From Mycolicibacterium doricum (lineage in GTDB: Bacteria > Actinomycetota > Actinomycetes > Mycobacteriales > Mycobacteriaceae), in contig NZ_AP022605.1 in NCBI RefSeq assembly GCF_010728155.1, forward strand, positions 434,001 through 498,000: 64,000 nt of DNA. Reading direction: 5' to 3'. The notes below the pieces were generated by a model that saw nothing but the letters and a program-made list of their open reading frames with translations, did no database searches and was not told where the DNA came from. Shown here piece by piece: positions 17,313 to 26,288 of the stretch; positions within the stretch are counted from its first letter, which is position 1, and each line of letters begins with the position of its first letter. The position numbers and the translations under genes were made by a program.

Positions 17313-17500
17313 TAGGTGGTCGGTGGCTCGTCGTTGAAAATTGAGACGATCTGCCTGGCATCCGAACGCGCCACTGACGTGGACTGCAGGACTTGCTCGA
17401 GAAGGGCAGGGCTGCGTCGCGCCAGTATTGCGTCGATAACAGCCTTGTAATCCTTGCCGAGGAGCGAAAGTGAGCATTCATGGCAGCGTCCGACGTCTCC
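17290..17500 (-). pseudogene. Immunity-like gene remnant, frameshifted (copy 1)
   Basis: Read on the minus strand, one frame gives GRCHECSLSLLGKDYKAVID, ARRSPALLEQVLQSTSVARS and DARQIVSIFNDE; a second frame then gives TDHLDENWEARYIVVGD. One missing base near 17327 separates them. The whole is a paralogue of the 86-aa protein at 16839-17099 (shared RRSP-LL, S-V-x-R-S-x-A, D-L/H-LD-x-x-WE). No intact start is visible, so I treat it as a dead immunity gene. Confidence 0.6.
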
Positions 17501-17509
17501 GGCGAATCT

Positions 17510-17908
17510 CTACTCCGACGCTCCGTCGGCCGGCTTTTTGGCACTCCACACAGCCAATTTGCCGCCCGGTGTGCTGACAACGAGCGCGCCGTCCGGCCCG
17601 GACACGCTCCATGCTTCATAGGCTGCATCGGGCTTCACCGATAGATGAGCCCCGCCGCTGAACCTGACACTGAGGGCACCTGCCTCGTCGGCGAAGGCTT
17701 CTTCGACTGTTTGTCCCACTAGCTGATGAATAGGCTGAAACGCATCTTGGGCGTCTTCTTCAGGTGAAAGGGAGATGACGTCGTCTCCGACGACGACCGT
17801 GAACGGTGACTCGATGACGATGAAGTGGACGTCTGCCAGTTGCATCCTGACCGTGTAGTTCACCAACACCGATTGGAGTTCTTTTCCTTCTAGCTCAAGG
17901 TTTTTCAC
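17510..17908 (-). CDS. Immunity protein candidate, DUF6188-like (copy 1)
   Basis: 132 residues, predicted mainly beta: VNYTVRMQLADVHFIVIESP, then EAGALSVRFSGGAHLSVKPD and YEAWSVSGPDGALVVSTPGG. This pattern (a strand with L-V-G-Q, then a G-x-L-x-V-x-F strand and AYEAWxxxGP) is that of small single-domain proteins found next to secreted toxins. The ATG at 17908 overlaps the toxin stop (ATGA), the usual toxin-immunity coupling. It most likely neutralises the toxin tip encoded just upstream. Identical copy at 31963-32361. Confidence 0.7.
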   Translation of the reverse strand: MKNLELEGKELQSVLVNYTVRMQLADVHFIVIESPFTVVVGDDVISLSPEEDAQDAFQPIHQLVGQTVEEAFADEAGALSVRFSGGAHLSVKPDAAYEAWSVSGPDGALVVSTPGGKLAVWSAKKPADGASE

Positions 17909-18293
17909 GGCCAGCCTTTCGGTATTGAATACGAGCCATCGGGGTTCCGTGGTATGTGCGTTTCCGCCCGTGTGCCTGGCTTGCCATCGAGGTTAATTGG
18001 CTGATTGTGTTCGTTTGTGAACTTCACATAGCCATTCGGGTATCGAGGGTCAGCTCCCGGTTCCATTACCCGCACAGAATTGCTGCTGCCTATCGACCCC
18101 GGCTGTTGGTAGACGGTCCCCATGCCGTTGTCTGCCGGCCTCGCCACCCCACCGGGTGGAACACCAGGCGGCGGTGGGGGCGGCGTCGCAGGCGGCTTCT
18201 GCTCCTGCTTGCCCTTGCGCCCCAGGTTCTTGATGCGCTGCATTTTCTGGCGGACCCCGGCGATGTCGTGAACTTTCTTGACACCCTTACTGA
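17905..18293 (-). pseudogene. 3' part of polymorphic toxin gene, cut off by IS1380 element
   Basis: The frame entering from the IS end reads KGVKKVHDIAGVRQKMQRIK, then a Lys-rich and Pro-rich linker (PPATPPPPPPGVPP), then the toxic tip ending HIPRNPDGSYSIPKGWP. Joining it to the 5' part at 19988-20868 without the IS and one 4-bp target copy gives 1266 bp, an unbroken gene of 421 codons, close to the 425 of the intact paralogue at 26289-27566. The tip is only about 60 residues and is not from a domain I can name. Confidence 0.85.
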
Positions 18294-19987
18294 CCTCAAA
18301 GTTTCACGGTCGCCCGAGTTCTCCCCTGGTGGCGGCTGAGATCACGGGTTGATCGTGATTTCCGGGTTGTCGGTAGGCGGCACCGCCGCGTGTCGTGCGC
18401 TGACGCCGGGTTCCTCGGTCCCGGGGTGGCTGCTCCTTTCTTGGGGTCGAACGGACACGGGGTCTGCGGGTCAGGGGATGGCGCGGACGCGGTTGACGGC
18501 GGCGGCGAATTCCTGCGCCCAGGGCCAGGTTTCGGGGATCCGAAGGATCAGGTTGCGGGATCGTTTGACCAGGCGGGCCGCAGCGTGCAGCAGCCGGTAG
18601 CGCAGGGTCGCCGGTTCGGCCTTGGCGAGCGGGCCGTCCAAGAGCAGCAGCCGGGTCCAGCACAGCAGGTCGATGGCCAGGGCGACCGCGGTGACCCAGG
18701 CGGTGTTGATCGCGAATGAGTGCGATGGCCAGCGGGCCAGGCCGGTGTCCTTGCCGCAGCGGATGAACCCCTCCACCCGGGCGTGCACCCGGTGGCGGGC
18801 CTCCAACCGCTGGAGTTGCCCGCCGCGGGTGTTGGTCGCGATGAGCTGGTAGCGGTAGCCGTTGATCTGCTCGAACAGCGACAACTGGCGGCCTTCTTCG
18901 ATCTTCTCGCGCCGCACCAGGATGCGCATGTCGGGCGGCCAGCCGGCCAGCCGGTCGCCGTCGGCGCCCTCGCGCAGCAGCCCGGTCAGCTCGGCCACGG
19001 CCGCGTCGTCGCGGCCCGCCCGGCCGCATCCAGCGCCGGCTCCCACCGGCGGCGGGCATCTGCCCGATCGCGACCCGGGCCCGCTCGTCGAGGTCGAACC
19101 CCACCGAGTAGGCCACCGACCAGCCCGCCCGCGCGTTGCGTTTGCGCAGGTGCTTGACCACGGCGTGGCTGGAGCCCGCCCCGTCGATGGTGATCAACAG
19201 GTTGCGCCGCCCCTTGGCCGGGATCGCGGCGATCGCCGCGTCGATGATCGCGATGTGATCCGCGGCGGTGTTCGACCCGGCGTTGCCGGGCGGGCGATCG
19301 CCGCCAGCAGTTCGCCGGTGTTGTCGCACCACGCCAACAGTGGGTGAAACCCGTAGCCAACCTTGAAATTTCCCGCGGCGTGCTGCTTGTCGGAATGCGA
19401 TTCAACCAGCGAGGCATCAATGCGGATCACGACCACGCCACCCAGGTCCCCATAACAGGTCCGCGACGGCGGGATCGCGCCATGGCGAGCCTCGATCAAC
19501 TCCCACACCCGCTCCCGGACGGTGTTGCGCACCAGCGCAACCCCCGGCCATGCCCTGGCGGTCGATCTCGTTCAGCGACCGCCACATCGTCGGGACCGAC
19601 GCCACAGCCCCGAACAGCCGTTGCTGATTCCGCAGCACCGCGGTACCGGCCAGGTTCTGCGCGCCGCCCGCGATCGACACCGCCACGTCCCGCAACACCG
19701 CGCCCCGGTCGTGGGTCACCTCCGGCCGCGACAACGCCGCGGACAACCCGCTGGTCAGGCCCAGGTTGTCGGCCAGCATCCGGGGGATCACGTTGCCCGC
19801 GTGCCCGACCACGTCGTCGCCGCGGACCTCGACTCGAACAGTTTTCGACCAATCCGTAGTAGCCTGCATCTGATAGGTGCACTCCTCGAATCGATGATCA
19901 ACGCCAGCAAACGTCGATTATCGTTGAGGCAGTGCACCTTTCACGTTCACGCCACACCTCAGCACCGAATTACGTGAACTATTGAGG
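18294..19987 (-). mobile_element. IS1380-family insertion sequence, 1694 bp
   Basis: Ends are imperfect inverted repeats: CCTCAAAGTTTCACG at the left and CCTCAATAGTTCACG (reverse complement) at the right, 12 of 15 identical. The element is flanked by CTGA on both sides (18290-18293 and 19988-19991), a 4-bp target duplication, the size made by IS1380 elements. The length and CCT ends also fit the family. The same site in the second operon copy (26686-26689) is empty, which proves the boundaries. Confidence 0.93.
18471..19869 (-). pseudogene. IS1380-family DDE transposase, frameshifted
   Basis: The protein is recognisable but spread over different frames: N-terminus ADNLGLTSGLSAALSRPEVT, then VVVIRIDASLVESHSDKQHA with GNFKVGYGFHPLLAW (DDE region), then RRNLLITIDGAGSSHAVVKH, then MRILVRREKIEEGRQLSLFE and a long C-terminal part ending NRVRAIP. 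Frame changes occur near 19545, 19285 and 19025. So no single intact transposase is present unless these are sequencing errors, and the element is probably immobile by itself. Confidence 0.8.
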
Positions 19988-20868
19988 CTGATGTTCTTTG
20001 AGATCTTCCACGAGGCAATCGCTCCGGTGATCATCTGTGCGTACTTGGTGATCGAGTGTGCAGCCTTGGCCGTACCTGCGACCGCTCCGACACCGAAGGA
20101 GACGAACGACGCGGCAACCGCGATGGCCGCTGTAACCGCCAATTCCTTCGCCAGCTCGTCGAGGATGTCTTCGAGTTGAGTCCGTAGGTTCTCGAGGGCT
20201 GACTTGTACTGGCGGCATGACTCAGCCAGTTCGGCACATCCGTTGAGGATCGCTGATGCGGCTTCGCGCAGCTCCTCAAGGTCTCGCACGATGTACTCGA
20301 CTTCAGGAGAATGCGTATCGTCGAAGGTGCGGGAGTCGACGTCCAAACCTTCGACGATCATCTCGGTTTGATGCACCGTCGCCAGGCGATCCCACGCATC
20401 CGCCGCCTTCGCGACCTTGTCGGTATCTCCATCCGGAACGGGTACGCCGACCTGCGACACCAACCCGATGGAGTCGTCCAGGAGTCCTTCGCCTGGCCCG
20501 CCCGCAGATGGTGGCGCTGTGAGCGTGCCGTCGACGCTTGCACGGTCGGCAGGCTTCGACGGCATCGGCGCTTGATTGCCGGGCGCCGAATCGTGTTCCG
20601 CGACAGCGTGGTTGTAACCCGCCTGGATCATGACGCCGCCATAGTTCTCTAGGGCCTTCACCAGATCGTTGGCGGCTCCGAGGACTTCGCTTGCGCGCTC
20701 GTCGTAGGAGGCTGCCCAGGCCGTGCCGGCATCGTCGGACCCGGCCATGGAACCCGTCTCACCAAGAAGGTTCACATTCACTGCGAACGCGTCGTATAGC
20801 TTGCCGGCTTTGTCGAATAGTCCCTTGCCGACCGCGTAGTAAGTCTCCGGATCGACGTCCTGCGTCAC
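19988..20868 (-). pseudogene. 5' part of polymorphic toxin gene, cut off by IS1380 element
   Basis: Starts at GTG 20868, overlapping the WXG100 stop (GTGA). The N-terminal domain (DVDPETYYAVGKGLFDKAGK, then AGTAWAASYDERASEVLGAA) is a helical type VII secretion module. A Pro/Ala linker and a second helical block follow, then a hydrophobic stretch (AVTAAIAVAASFVSFGVGAV) that could cross or insert into a membrane. The frame is lost at the IS after KISKNIS. The rest of the gene is at 17905-18293. Confidence 0.85.
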
Positions 20869-21149
20869 GTCAACATGTCCCGATTGAGCTGCGCGGCATG
20901 GGTGTAGTTGCGATGGGCGTGCTCTGCCGCTTGCCGCAATTCGGCGAGCGCTTCCCGCATCTGCGTCGCACCGGACACCCATTCGTCGTGCTGAGCGCGA
21001 TGCGCGGCGGCCGCCTCTCCGGACCAGGTGGTGTGCAGGTCGGCCACTTGGCAGTCCACTCGATCAGCGATGGCTTCGGCGCGCCGCTCGAATGATTGGA
21101 GCTTGTCGACGAATGCCAGCAGTTCATCCAGTTCGACCCGGTAGCGCAT
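20865..21149 (-). CDS. WXG100-family ESX protein, second partner (copy 1)
   Basis: 94 residues from ATG 21149. A helical hairpin with the central W-x-G motif (TTWSGEAAAAHRAQHDEWVS) fits the ESAT-6/WXG100 fold. Such proteins are co-secreted or act as chaperones for ESX-exported toxins. The gene begins on the stop of the first WXG100 gene (TGATG) and ends 4 bp into the toxin start, so the three are translationally coupled. A longer reading upstream to 21290 would overlap the first partner and is not needed. Copy 2 at 27563-27847. Confidence 0.85.
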   Translation of the reverse strand: MRYRVELDELLAFVDKLQSFERRAEAIADRVDCQVADLHTTWSGEAAAAHRAQHDEWVSGATQMREALAELRQAAEHAHRNYTHAAQLNRDMLT

Positions 21150-21460
21150 CAAAGCCCCAGATCCATGTCCGTCGACTCCAACGCCGTCGCGGATGCCGCG
21201 TCTTGCTCGGCGTATCGAGCGGCGGCGTGTCCAAGGTTGCGCGAGGATTCGGCGAGCGAGTCCACCAGGGTCGTGGCACCCTCCCGCCACTCATCCCAGA
21301 TAGACCAGTACGCCGACGCGGCGGCGCCGGTCCAACCGCGTGACAAGATGTCCCACGCGTGCTGCAGGCTCGCTAGCTCTTCGCGAAGCTCCTCGGCATC
21401 ATTGCCGACCGCGCGCGAGATGTTGTACGCCTCGTCAACGTCTACTTCCAGGTGATCCAC
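21149..21460 (-). CDS. WXG100-family ESX protein, first partner (copy 1)
   Basis: 103 residues from GTG 21460, preceded by GGGGGAG at 5-bp spacing. It shows the hairpin turn GWTGAAASAYWSIWDEWREG, a clear W-x-G motif between two amphipathic helices, and an acidic C-terminus. It is the first gene of the toxin operon and probably forms a heterodimer with the second WXG100 protein that guides the toxin into an ESX apparatus. No ESX machinery genes lie in the window, so it must use one elsewhere. Copy 2 at 27847-28158. Confidence 0.87.
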   Translation of the reverse strand: MDHLEVDVDEAYNISRAVGNDAEELREELASLQHAWDILSRGWTGAAASAYWSIWDEWREGATTLVDSLAESSRNLGHAAARYAEQDAASATALESTDMDLGL

Positions 21461-21899
21461 GGCTCCCCCGACGGCTGCGCCAATAGCTAACAGCCTATGG
21501 GCTCACCCCGCAGTCGACGTGCACGAATTCTCACGTTCGGACTTCCGCGTGAGGCTTTTGGTGCCATTTTTGACCATCGCTGCGCCGTGTCGCGTTGATA
21601 CCGGTTATGAGTATTACTCGCCACCATGGAGTGCACATCCTCGCCTTTGAGTGGACCGACACCAACAAGCACTGCCTCATCGAGGTTCCGATTCGGATCG
21701 CCGCCCACATCGTCATGGCCTGGTCGCCCGCTACATCGTGCACCGCACATCGATGACAGGATCTACGTCGCCCGCTCCGCCACCGCCGGGCGGGACTCCA
21801 GTCGGTTCATGACTGCAGAAGCGCTCGACGACTATGGAATCGGGCATCGCGCCTTGCGCTTGAGCTCCAGTGTCGCCACGCCGCGGATGACGTCAGCGA
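21461..21899. other. Spacer with operon control region and a short unassigned ORF
   Basis: 21461-21607 is shared with copy 2 and should contain the promoter of the toxin operon, though I cannot pick boxes. On the plus strand ATG 21607 to TGA 21756 encodes 49 residues (VHILAFEWTDTNKHCLIEVP, then IRIAAHIVMAW) that look like a fragment of a larger protein. Nothing further can be supported up to 21899. Confidence 0.4.
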
Positions 21900-22568
21900 T
21901 CACAGCTTCGAGTTCGTTGACGCCGCGCTCGTCGTTATGCAGCGTGCCCATGCACATCCTGAATGGGTAGTTGGGGCCTTCGAGCCGAGCCTGCTCGAAC
22001 GCTCCTCGTGGAGCTTCTCAAGTAACTCGGTGATGTGCTCGAGCGCCTGCTGGCGTTGATGGTCGGCATACGCGCTTGCTCCGACGGCCAACGCCATAAG
22101 AACAAGCGGCGCTGCCACCGTGAGCGCCCCCGCGGTCGCCACCCCGGCCGTACCGGCCGAGCCGGTGGTTGTGCCCACAATGGCCGCCTTCCCAGCAACC
22201 GGCACGAAGGTGGCTTGTGCAGCGATCCCGCTCGAAGTCATCAGCGAACTTGTGGACCCCGCCGGCCGCCGCTCGGGAAGCCATTGGGCTGACCAACCCT
22301 TGCTCACCTGCGCCGCCACCTTCGCCGGCACGACCATGCGATAGAGCACTTCGCCGGTCGCCGCCGCCTTCGCTGCCGCTGGCGCCGAATTCGCCGTCTC
22401 CGTGCCGAGCTGGGAAAGATTCTGCGCGAGGGGGCTCGACGCATGAAGCGCAATGCCGCCGCTGCGGACTCGTTTGGTGGTGATGGGGCGTGCTTCAAGC
22501 GTGGTGATTGGCGAGTCGGCGAGTGTTGCCAGGACTGTTCGAAGTCGACTGAGGCGCTCCGGCGTCAT
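21900..22568 (-). CDS. Membrane-anchored protein of unknown function, 3' end frameshifted
   Basis: Start ATG 22568 has AGGGAAGGG upstream. The product opens TPERLSRLRTVLATLADSPI, has a central VPAKVAAQVSKGWSAQWLPE segment and one or two hydrophobic helices (GTAGVATAGALTVAAPLVLM and following) before a helix ELLEKLHEER. Beyond that, the better reading is in another frame (QARLEGPNYPFRMCMGTLHN, then ELEAVIADVIRGVATLELKR), so one base is probably missing near 22012. The decayed copy at 28990-29350 shows the same shift. It is divergent from the helicase gene and may work with it. Confidence 0.55.
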   Translation of the reverse strand: MTPERLSRLRTVLATLADSPITTLEARPITTKRVRSGGIALHASSPLAQNLSQLGTETANSAPAAAKAAATGEVLYRMVVPAKVAAQVSKGWSAQWLPERRPAGSTSSLMTSSGIAAQATFVPVAGKAAIVGTTTGSAGTAGVATAGALTVAAPLVLMALAVGASAYADHQRQQALEHITELLEKLHEERSSRLGSKAPTTHSGCAWARCITTSAASTNSKL

Positions 22569-22667
22569 GGGCTTGCCCTTCCCTCGGGCGGCGCCGAGGC
22601 AACCGCTGGCGTAAACCCAATCAGCATTGCTGCACACTTGTATGTCCCGTCCGTTAACGTGCCGCTT

Positions 22668-25600
22668 GTGGAACTCGGGATGTACGAATCGCTGCTCACC
22701 GACAAGCTTTATGGGCAGCTGGGGCAGGCATCGGACCTTCGCCCGGCGTACGGCGCCGTCGACTCTGCCGAGCAGGCGTTGAGCATCACCCGTCACCTGG
22801 CACCGAGCATTGAACGAGCGCTGCAGGCCATCGGCAGCACTGAGGAGCGCACAACACTGGCGCGACGCATCCTCGAACTGTTGCCTGACGCCGGGGGAGA
22901 AGCGCTGCACCCGCTTGAGCCTGGCAAGCTGACCCGGCTTGAGGAAGTCGCTAGCGCAACCGCGCTCGACCACACACCGGTACTGCGGCCCGCCACGCCA
23001 TTTTCGGATGCCGCACTCATGACGAACGCTCGCAACGAGCCCACGCTGGCCGCGGAGCTGCGTGCCGAACTCGTCAGCGCCGACCACGTCGATCTGCTCT
23101 GCGCTTTCGTCAAGTGGCACGGCCTTCGGCTGCTAGAACGTGAACTGACCGAGCTGCGCCGCCGTGGCGTGCCACTGCGCGTGATCACCACGACGTATCT
23201 CGGCGCGACCGACGCCCGTGCGCTGGACGCATTGGTCAACGACTTCGGCGCCGAGGTGCGCGTCAACTACGAGACCGACCGCACGCGGCTACACGCCAAG
23301 GCTTGGCTGCTGCGCCGCAACACCGGCTTCCATACCGCCTACGTCGGCTCAAGCAACCTCTCGCATGCCGCATTGGTCGATGGACTTGAGTGGAACGTGC
23401 GACTGTCGGCTGTGGCAACACCACATCTACTCGACAAGTTCCGACTGACCTTCGACTCCTACTGGGATAACAGCGAATTCGAGCTGTATGACCCAGTCGG
23501 TGACGGCACTCGGCTCCGTAATGCGTTGGACGTCGCGTCTGGCCGGCGCGAACGCGGGGGCGTCGCTGTCACGCTGTCCGGGCTAGAGGTCCATCCGAAG
23601 CCCTTCCAGGCCGAGATGCTGGAGGAACTCGAAGCGGAGCGCGTCCTCCACGGACGCCACCGAAACCTTATCGTCGCCGCAACCGGCACCGGTAAGACCG
23701 TTATGGCCGCGCTCGATTATCGCCGGCTTGCGCGCGAGGTCCACAACCGCGACTTGACATTGCTCTTCGTCGCCCATCGCAAGGAGATCCTTCAGCAGGC
23801 GCGGCGCATGTATCGAGAGGTGCTCACGGAGCCCACCTTCGGTGAACTCTTAGTCGGGGGAGACCATCCGACACAGTGGCGCCACGTCTTCGCCAGTATT
23901 CAGTCCCTGTCTGCCGACCGGCTCTCGACGATTGCACCCAACCACTTCGATGTCGTCGTGATCGATGAGTTCCACCATGCCGAAGCCGCGTCGTACCGGC
24001 GGTTGCTCGAGCATGTGGAACCCGTCGAACTACTTGGACTTACCGCCACGCCGGAACGCGCGGACGGAGTCGACGTCCGACAGTTCTTCGATGGCCGCGT
24101 GGCAGCGGAATTACGCCTGTGGGATGCCCTCGAGCAGAACCTGTTGTGCCCCTTCCATTATTTCGGCGTCTACGACGACACCGATCTTCAGACGATGGAA
24201 TGGAAGCGCGGCCGATACGACCTGTCAGCGCTGAGTAACGTCTACACCGGCAACGATTCCCGCACCCGCATCGTGCTCAAGGAATTGCGGGACAAGATCG
24301 CCGATATCGGCACGATGCGCGCCCTCGGCTTCTGCGTGAGCGTCGAACATGCTCACTACATGGCCGAACGATTCGTCTCCGCCGGCATTCCCGCGCAAGC
24401 AGTGTCCGCAGACACTCCAGCGGTCGAGCGACAAGACGCTCTGACGGCACTGCGGAATCGGCACATCAACGTCATCTTCGCCGTCGACCTCTTCAACGAA
24501 GGCCTGGACATTCCGGAGGTCGATACGGTGCTCTTCCTGCGCCCGACGGAAAGCGCCACCGTATTCCTGCAGCAGCTTGGTCGTGGCCTGCGCCTTACGA
24601 GAGGGAAGACGGTCCTAACCGCGCTCGACTTCGTCGGCCATCAACGACGCGAATTCCGCTTCGATCAACGCTTCCGCGCGCTCACCGGCGCCAGCCGGAA
24701 AGAGCTGGCGCGTCAGGTCGAAAATGGGTTCCCCTTTCTGCCGTCGGGCAGCCAGATCGTCCTGGACGCCGTCGCTCAGCGACTGGTCCTCGAGAACATC
24801 CGCCAGCAGGTGGCGCCCCGATGGCCCGCGCTGGTGTTGGAGGTCCGCGCGCATCCCAACGACAATCTTGCCGACTTCCTCGACGCCTCTGGCCGCGGCT
24901 TGGAGGACGTTCTACGCACGGACCGATCGTGGACAGCACTTCGCCGTGCCGCCGGCAAGCTGACGGCTTCGGAAGGTCCGCTCGAGCATCGTCTCGTCAA
25001 GCGTGTGCGGGCGCTCGCACACCTGGATGACCGTCTTCGCCGAGACGCGTACACGGCACTCCTCGACGGCCAACAGGCTGCAGGTGTAGCCGAGCAGCGT
25101 CTTGCCGCGATGTTGTTCTACAGCCTCTTCCCCGACGGAGGGGAGTTCACCGACGCAACAGAGGGTTTGACTGCTATCGACGGCGAACCGGTTACCGACG
25201 AGATGCGTGAGGTGATTGACATAGCCTTCGGTACCGCTCACCGCACTGCCCGGCCATTGGTCGAGCTCGCCCCCGCTCTTGCCGACGTTCCACTCGCGTT
25301 GCACGCGAGCTACTCGAGGGAAGAGATACTTGCAGCGCTCGGCTGGACGGCACAGGGACGCTCACCGAGTACCATGCGCGAGGGAGTGGCCTGGTGTCCG
25401 GAGGTCAACGCCGACGCGTTCCTCATTACGCTGAAGAAGACCGACACGGACTATTCGCCGACCACGATGTATCGCGACTACGCGTTGAACCGCGAGCTCT
25501 TCCATTGGGAGTCGCAGTCCACGACATCAGCAGTTTCGCCCACTGGTCAGCGGTACCTTCAGCACCGCGAACGCGGTTCGCACATCTTGCTGTTCGTCCG

Positions 25601-25760
25601 GGAGAACAAGACCAACGCACTGGGGCCAACCCCGTACATCTTCCTCGGCCCTGCCGACTACGTGTCGCATGAGGGTGATCGGCCGATCGCCATCACGTGG
25701 CATCTGCGTCTTCCTATGCCCACGGAGGTTTATTTGGCGTCGCGAGCGGCGGTGGCGTAA
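22668..25760 (+). CDS. PLD nuclease-SF2 helicase-DUF3427 protein
   Basis: About 1030 residues in three parts. Near residue 207 a phospholipase-D-type nuclease motif is seen (LHAKAWLLRRNTGFHTAYVG followed by SSN: H-x-K and G-S-x-N). From about 320 to 680 there is an SF2 helicase with P-loop VAATGTGKTVMAALDY, DEFH box VIDEFHHAEA and motif VI QQLGRGLRLTRG. The C-terminal third is the DUF3427 type, with DAFLITLKKTDTDYSPTTMY. Such proteins are typical accessory DNA-processing enzymes and often sit in defence islands. The start is one of GTG 22659, GTG 22668 or ATG 22680. Target and partners are unknown. Confidence 0.85.
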   Translation: MELGMYESLLTDKLYGQLGQASDLRPAYGAVDSAEQALSITRHLAPSIERALQAIGSTEERTTLARRILELLPDAGGEALHPLEPGKLTRLEEVASATALDHTPVLRPATPFSDAALMTNARNEPTLAAELRAELVSADHVDLLCAFVKWHGLRLLERELTELRRRGVPLRVITTTYLGATDARALDALVNDFGAEVRVNYETDRTRLHAKAWLLRRNTGFHTAYVGSSNLSHAALVDGLEWNVRLSAVATPHLLDKFRLTFDSYWDNSEFELYDPVGDGTRLRNALDVASGRRERGGVAVTLSGLEVHPKPFQAEMLEELEAERVLHGRHRNLIVAATGTGKTVMAALDYRRLAREVHNRDLTLLFVAHRKEILQQARRMYREVLTEPTFGELLVGGDHPTQWRHVFASIQSLSADRLSTIAPNHFDVVVIDEFHHAEAASYRRLLEHVEPVELLGLTATPERADGVDVRQFFDGRVAAELRLWDALEQNLLCPFHYFGVYDDTDLQTMEWKRGRYDLSALSNVYTGNDSRTRIVLKELRDKIADIGTMRALGFCVSVEHAHYMAERFVSAGIPAQAVSADTPAVERQDALTALRNRHINVIFAVDLFNEGLDIPEVDTVLFLRPTESATVFLQQLGRGLRLTRGKTVLTALDFVGHQRREFRFDQRFRALTGASRKELARQVENGFPFLPSGSQIVLDAVAQRLVLENIRQQVAPRWPALVLEVRAHPNDNLADFLDASGRGLEDVLRTDRSWTALRRAAGKLTASEGPLEHRLVKRVRALAHLDDRLRRDAYTALLDGQQAAGVAEQRLAAMLFYSLFPDGGEFTDATEGLTAIDGEPVTDEMREVIDIAFGTAHRTARPLVELAPALADVPLALHASYSREEILAALGWTAQGRSPSTMREGVAWCPEVNADAFLITLKKTDTDYSPTTMYRDYALNRELFHWESQSTTSAVSPTGQRYLQHRERGSHILLFVRENKTNALGPTPYIFLGPADYVSHEGDRPIAITWHLRLPMPTEVYLASRAAVA

Positions 25761-25907
25761 CGACGGCTGCGACTCGGATTTCGTGGGCGGATACGGAGCG
25801 TATCCCTAACCCGGATTTTTCGTGGAACGTTGCCCGTGATGGCGTGTAGATATGCGAAAGGGCCTGTCTGTAAGGGAGAATTGGACTTCTCTAGGGTTCA
25901 ATGATTC

Positions 25908-26285
25908 CTACACGACCGCCGTCATTTCGAACTGCGGCTGCGCCCCGACAATCCGAACTCTGCCCCAGTCGCCCTCGACAAGGAGTGCCTCGCCGTCGAC
26001 CGCGACGATGTCGATGTTTCCAAGGTCCTCTTCGCCGTCAGCATCGGTGTAGCGAGCGGTGGTGCGTCGCTCCCATTCGATCCGAGAAGCGCCTGCAAAC
26101 GTCAGGGTTCCTAAGGCGTAGCAATATTGCTCACCGGGTTGCGGAGGGTGGTACGCGGGGCTTTCGGGAGTCAACACTGCATCCAGCTTGAAGGTGAGCT
26201 GTCCGGGCGCCTCCGCGATGCCGATGACGTAGCTGTCCTCGAGGTAGACGCCGGTCAAGCCGGGGAACTGGCTGTAGTCGATCAC
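25908..26285 (-). CDS. Immunity protein candidate for the intact toxin
   Basis: 125 residues, soluble and mainly beta: LTGVYLEDSYVIGIAEAPGQ, then ALGTLTFAGASRIEWERRTT and NIDIVAVDGEALLVEGDWGR. The pattern (a first strand with a short hydrophobic run, then acidic loops and a final D-W-G-x-x-x-I-x-G) is like small immunity proteins. It starts 3 bp after the toxin stop at 26289. It is unrelated to the immunity gene of the other operon copy, as expected because the toxic tips differ. Confidence 0.7.
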   Translation of the reverse strand: MIDYSQFPGLTGVYLEDSYVIGIAEAPGQLTFKLDAVLTPESPAYHPPQPGEQYCYALGTLTFAGASRIEWERRTTARYTDADGEEDLGNIDIVAVDGEALLVEGDWGRVRIVGAQPQFEMTAVV

Positions 26286-26288
26286 GAT

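Larger units (their letters stand above)
14900..18031. repeat. Long direct repeat A, copy 1
   Basis: About 3.13 kb that recurs nearly base for base at 29356-32484. Differences I found are small indels: one C fewer at about 15358, two C more at about 16334 and an extra CT at about 16602. It contains the 3' half of the EspE-like gene, two membrane genes, an unassigned stretch, an 86-aa gene, an immunity pseudogene, an immunity gene and a toxin tip. Confidence 0.93.
18207..21607. repeat. Direct repeat B, copy 1 (interrupted by the IS element)
   Basis: 18207-18293 plus 19988-21607 match 26603-28304 almost exactly, with scattered single-base changes. The repeat covers the two WXG100 genes, the promoter side and the whole toxin front end, and stops exactly where the toxic tip begins. 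The IS at 18294-19987 is absent from copy 2. Confidence 0.93.

Noticed and set aside
22443..22667. Helicase start at 22443
   Set aside because: The first 75 codons overlap the divergent membrane-protein gene and have no domain. The family begins near VELGMYESLLT.
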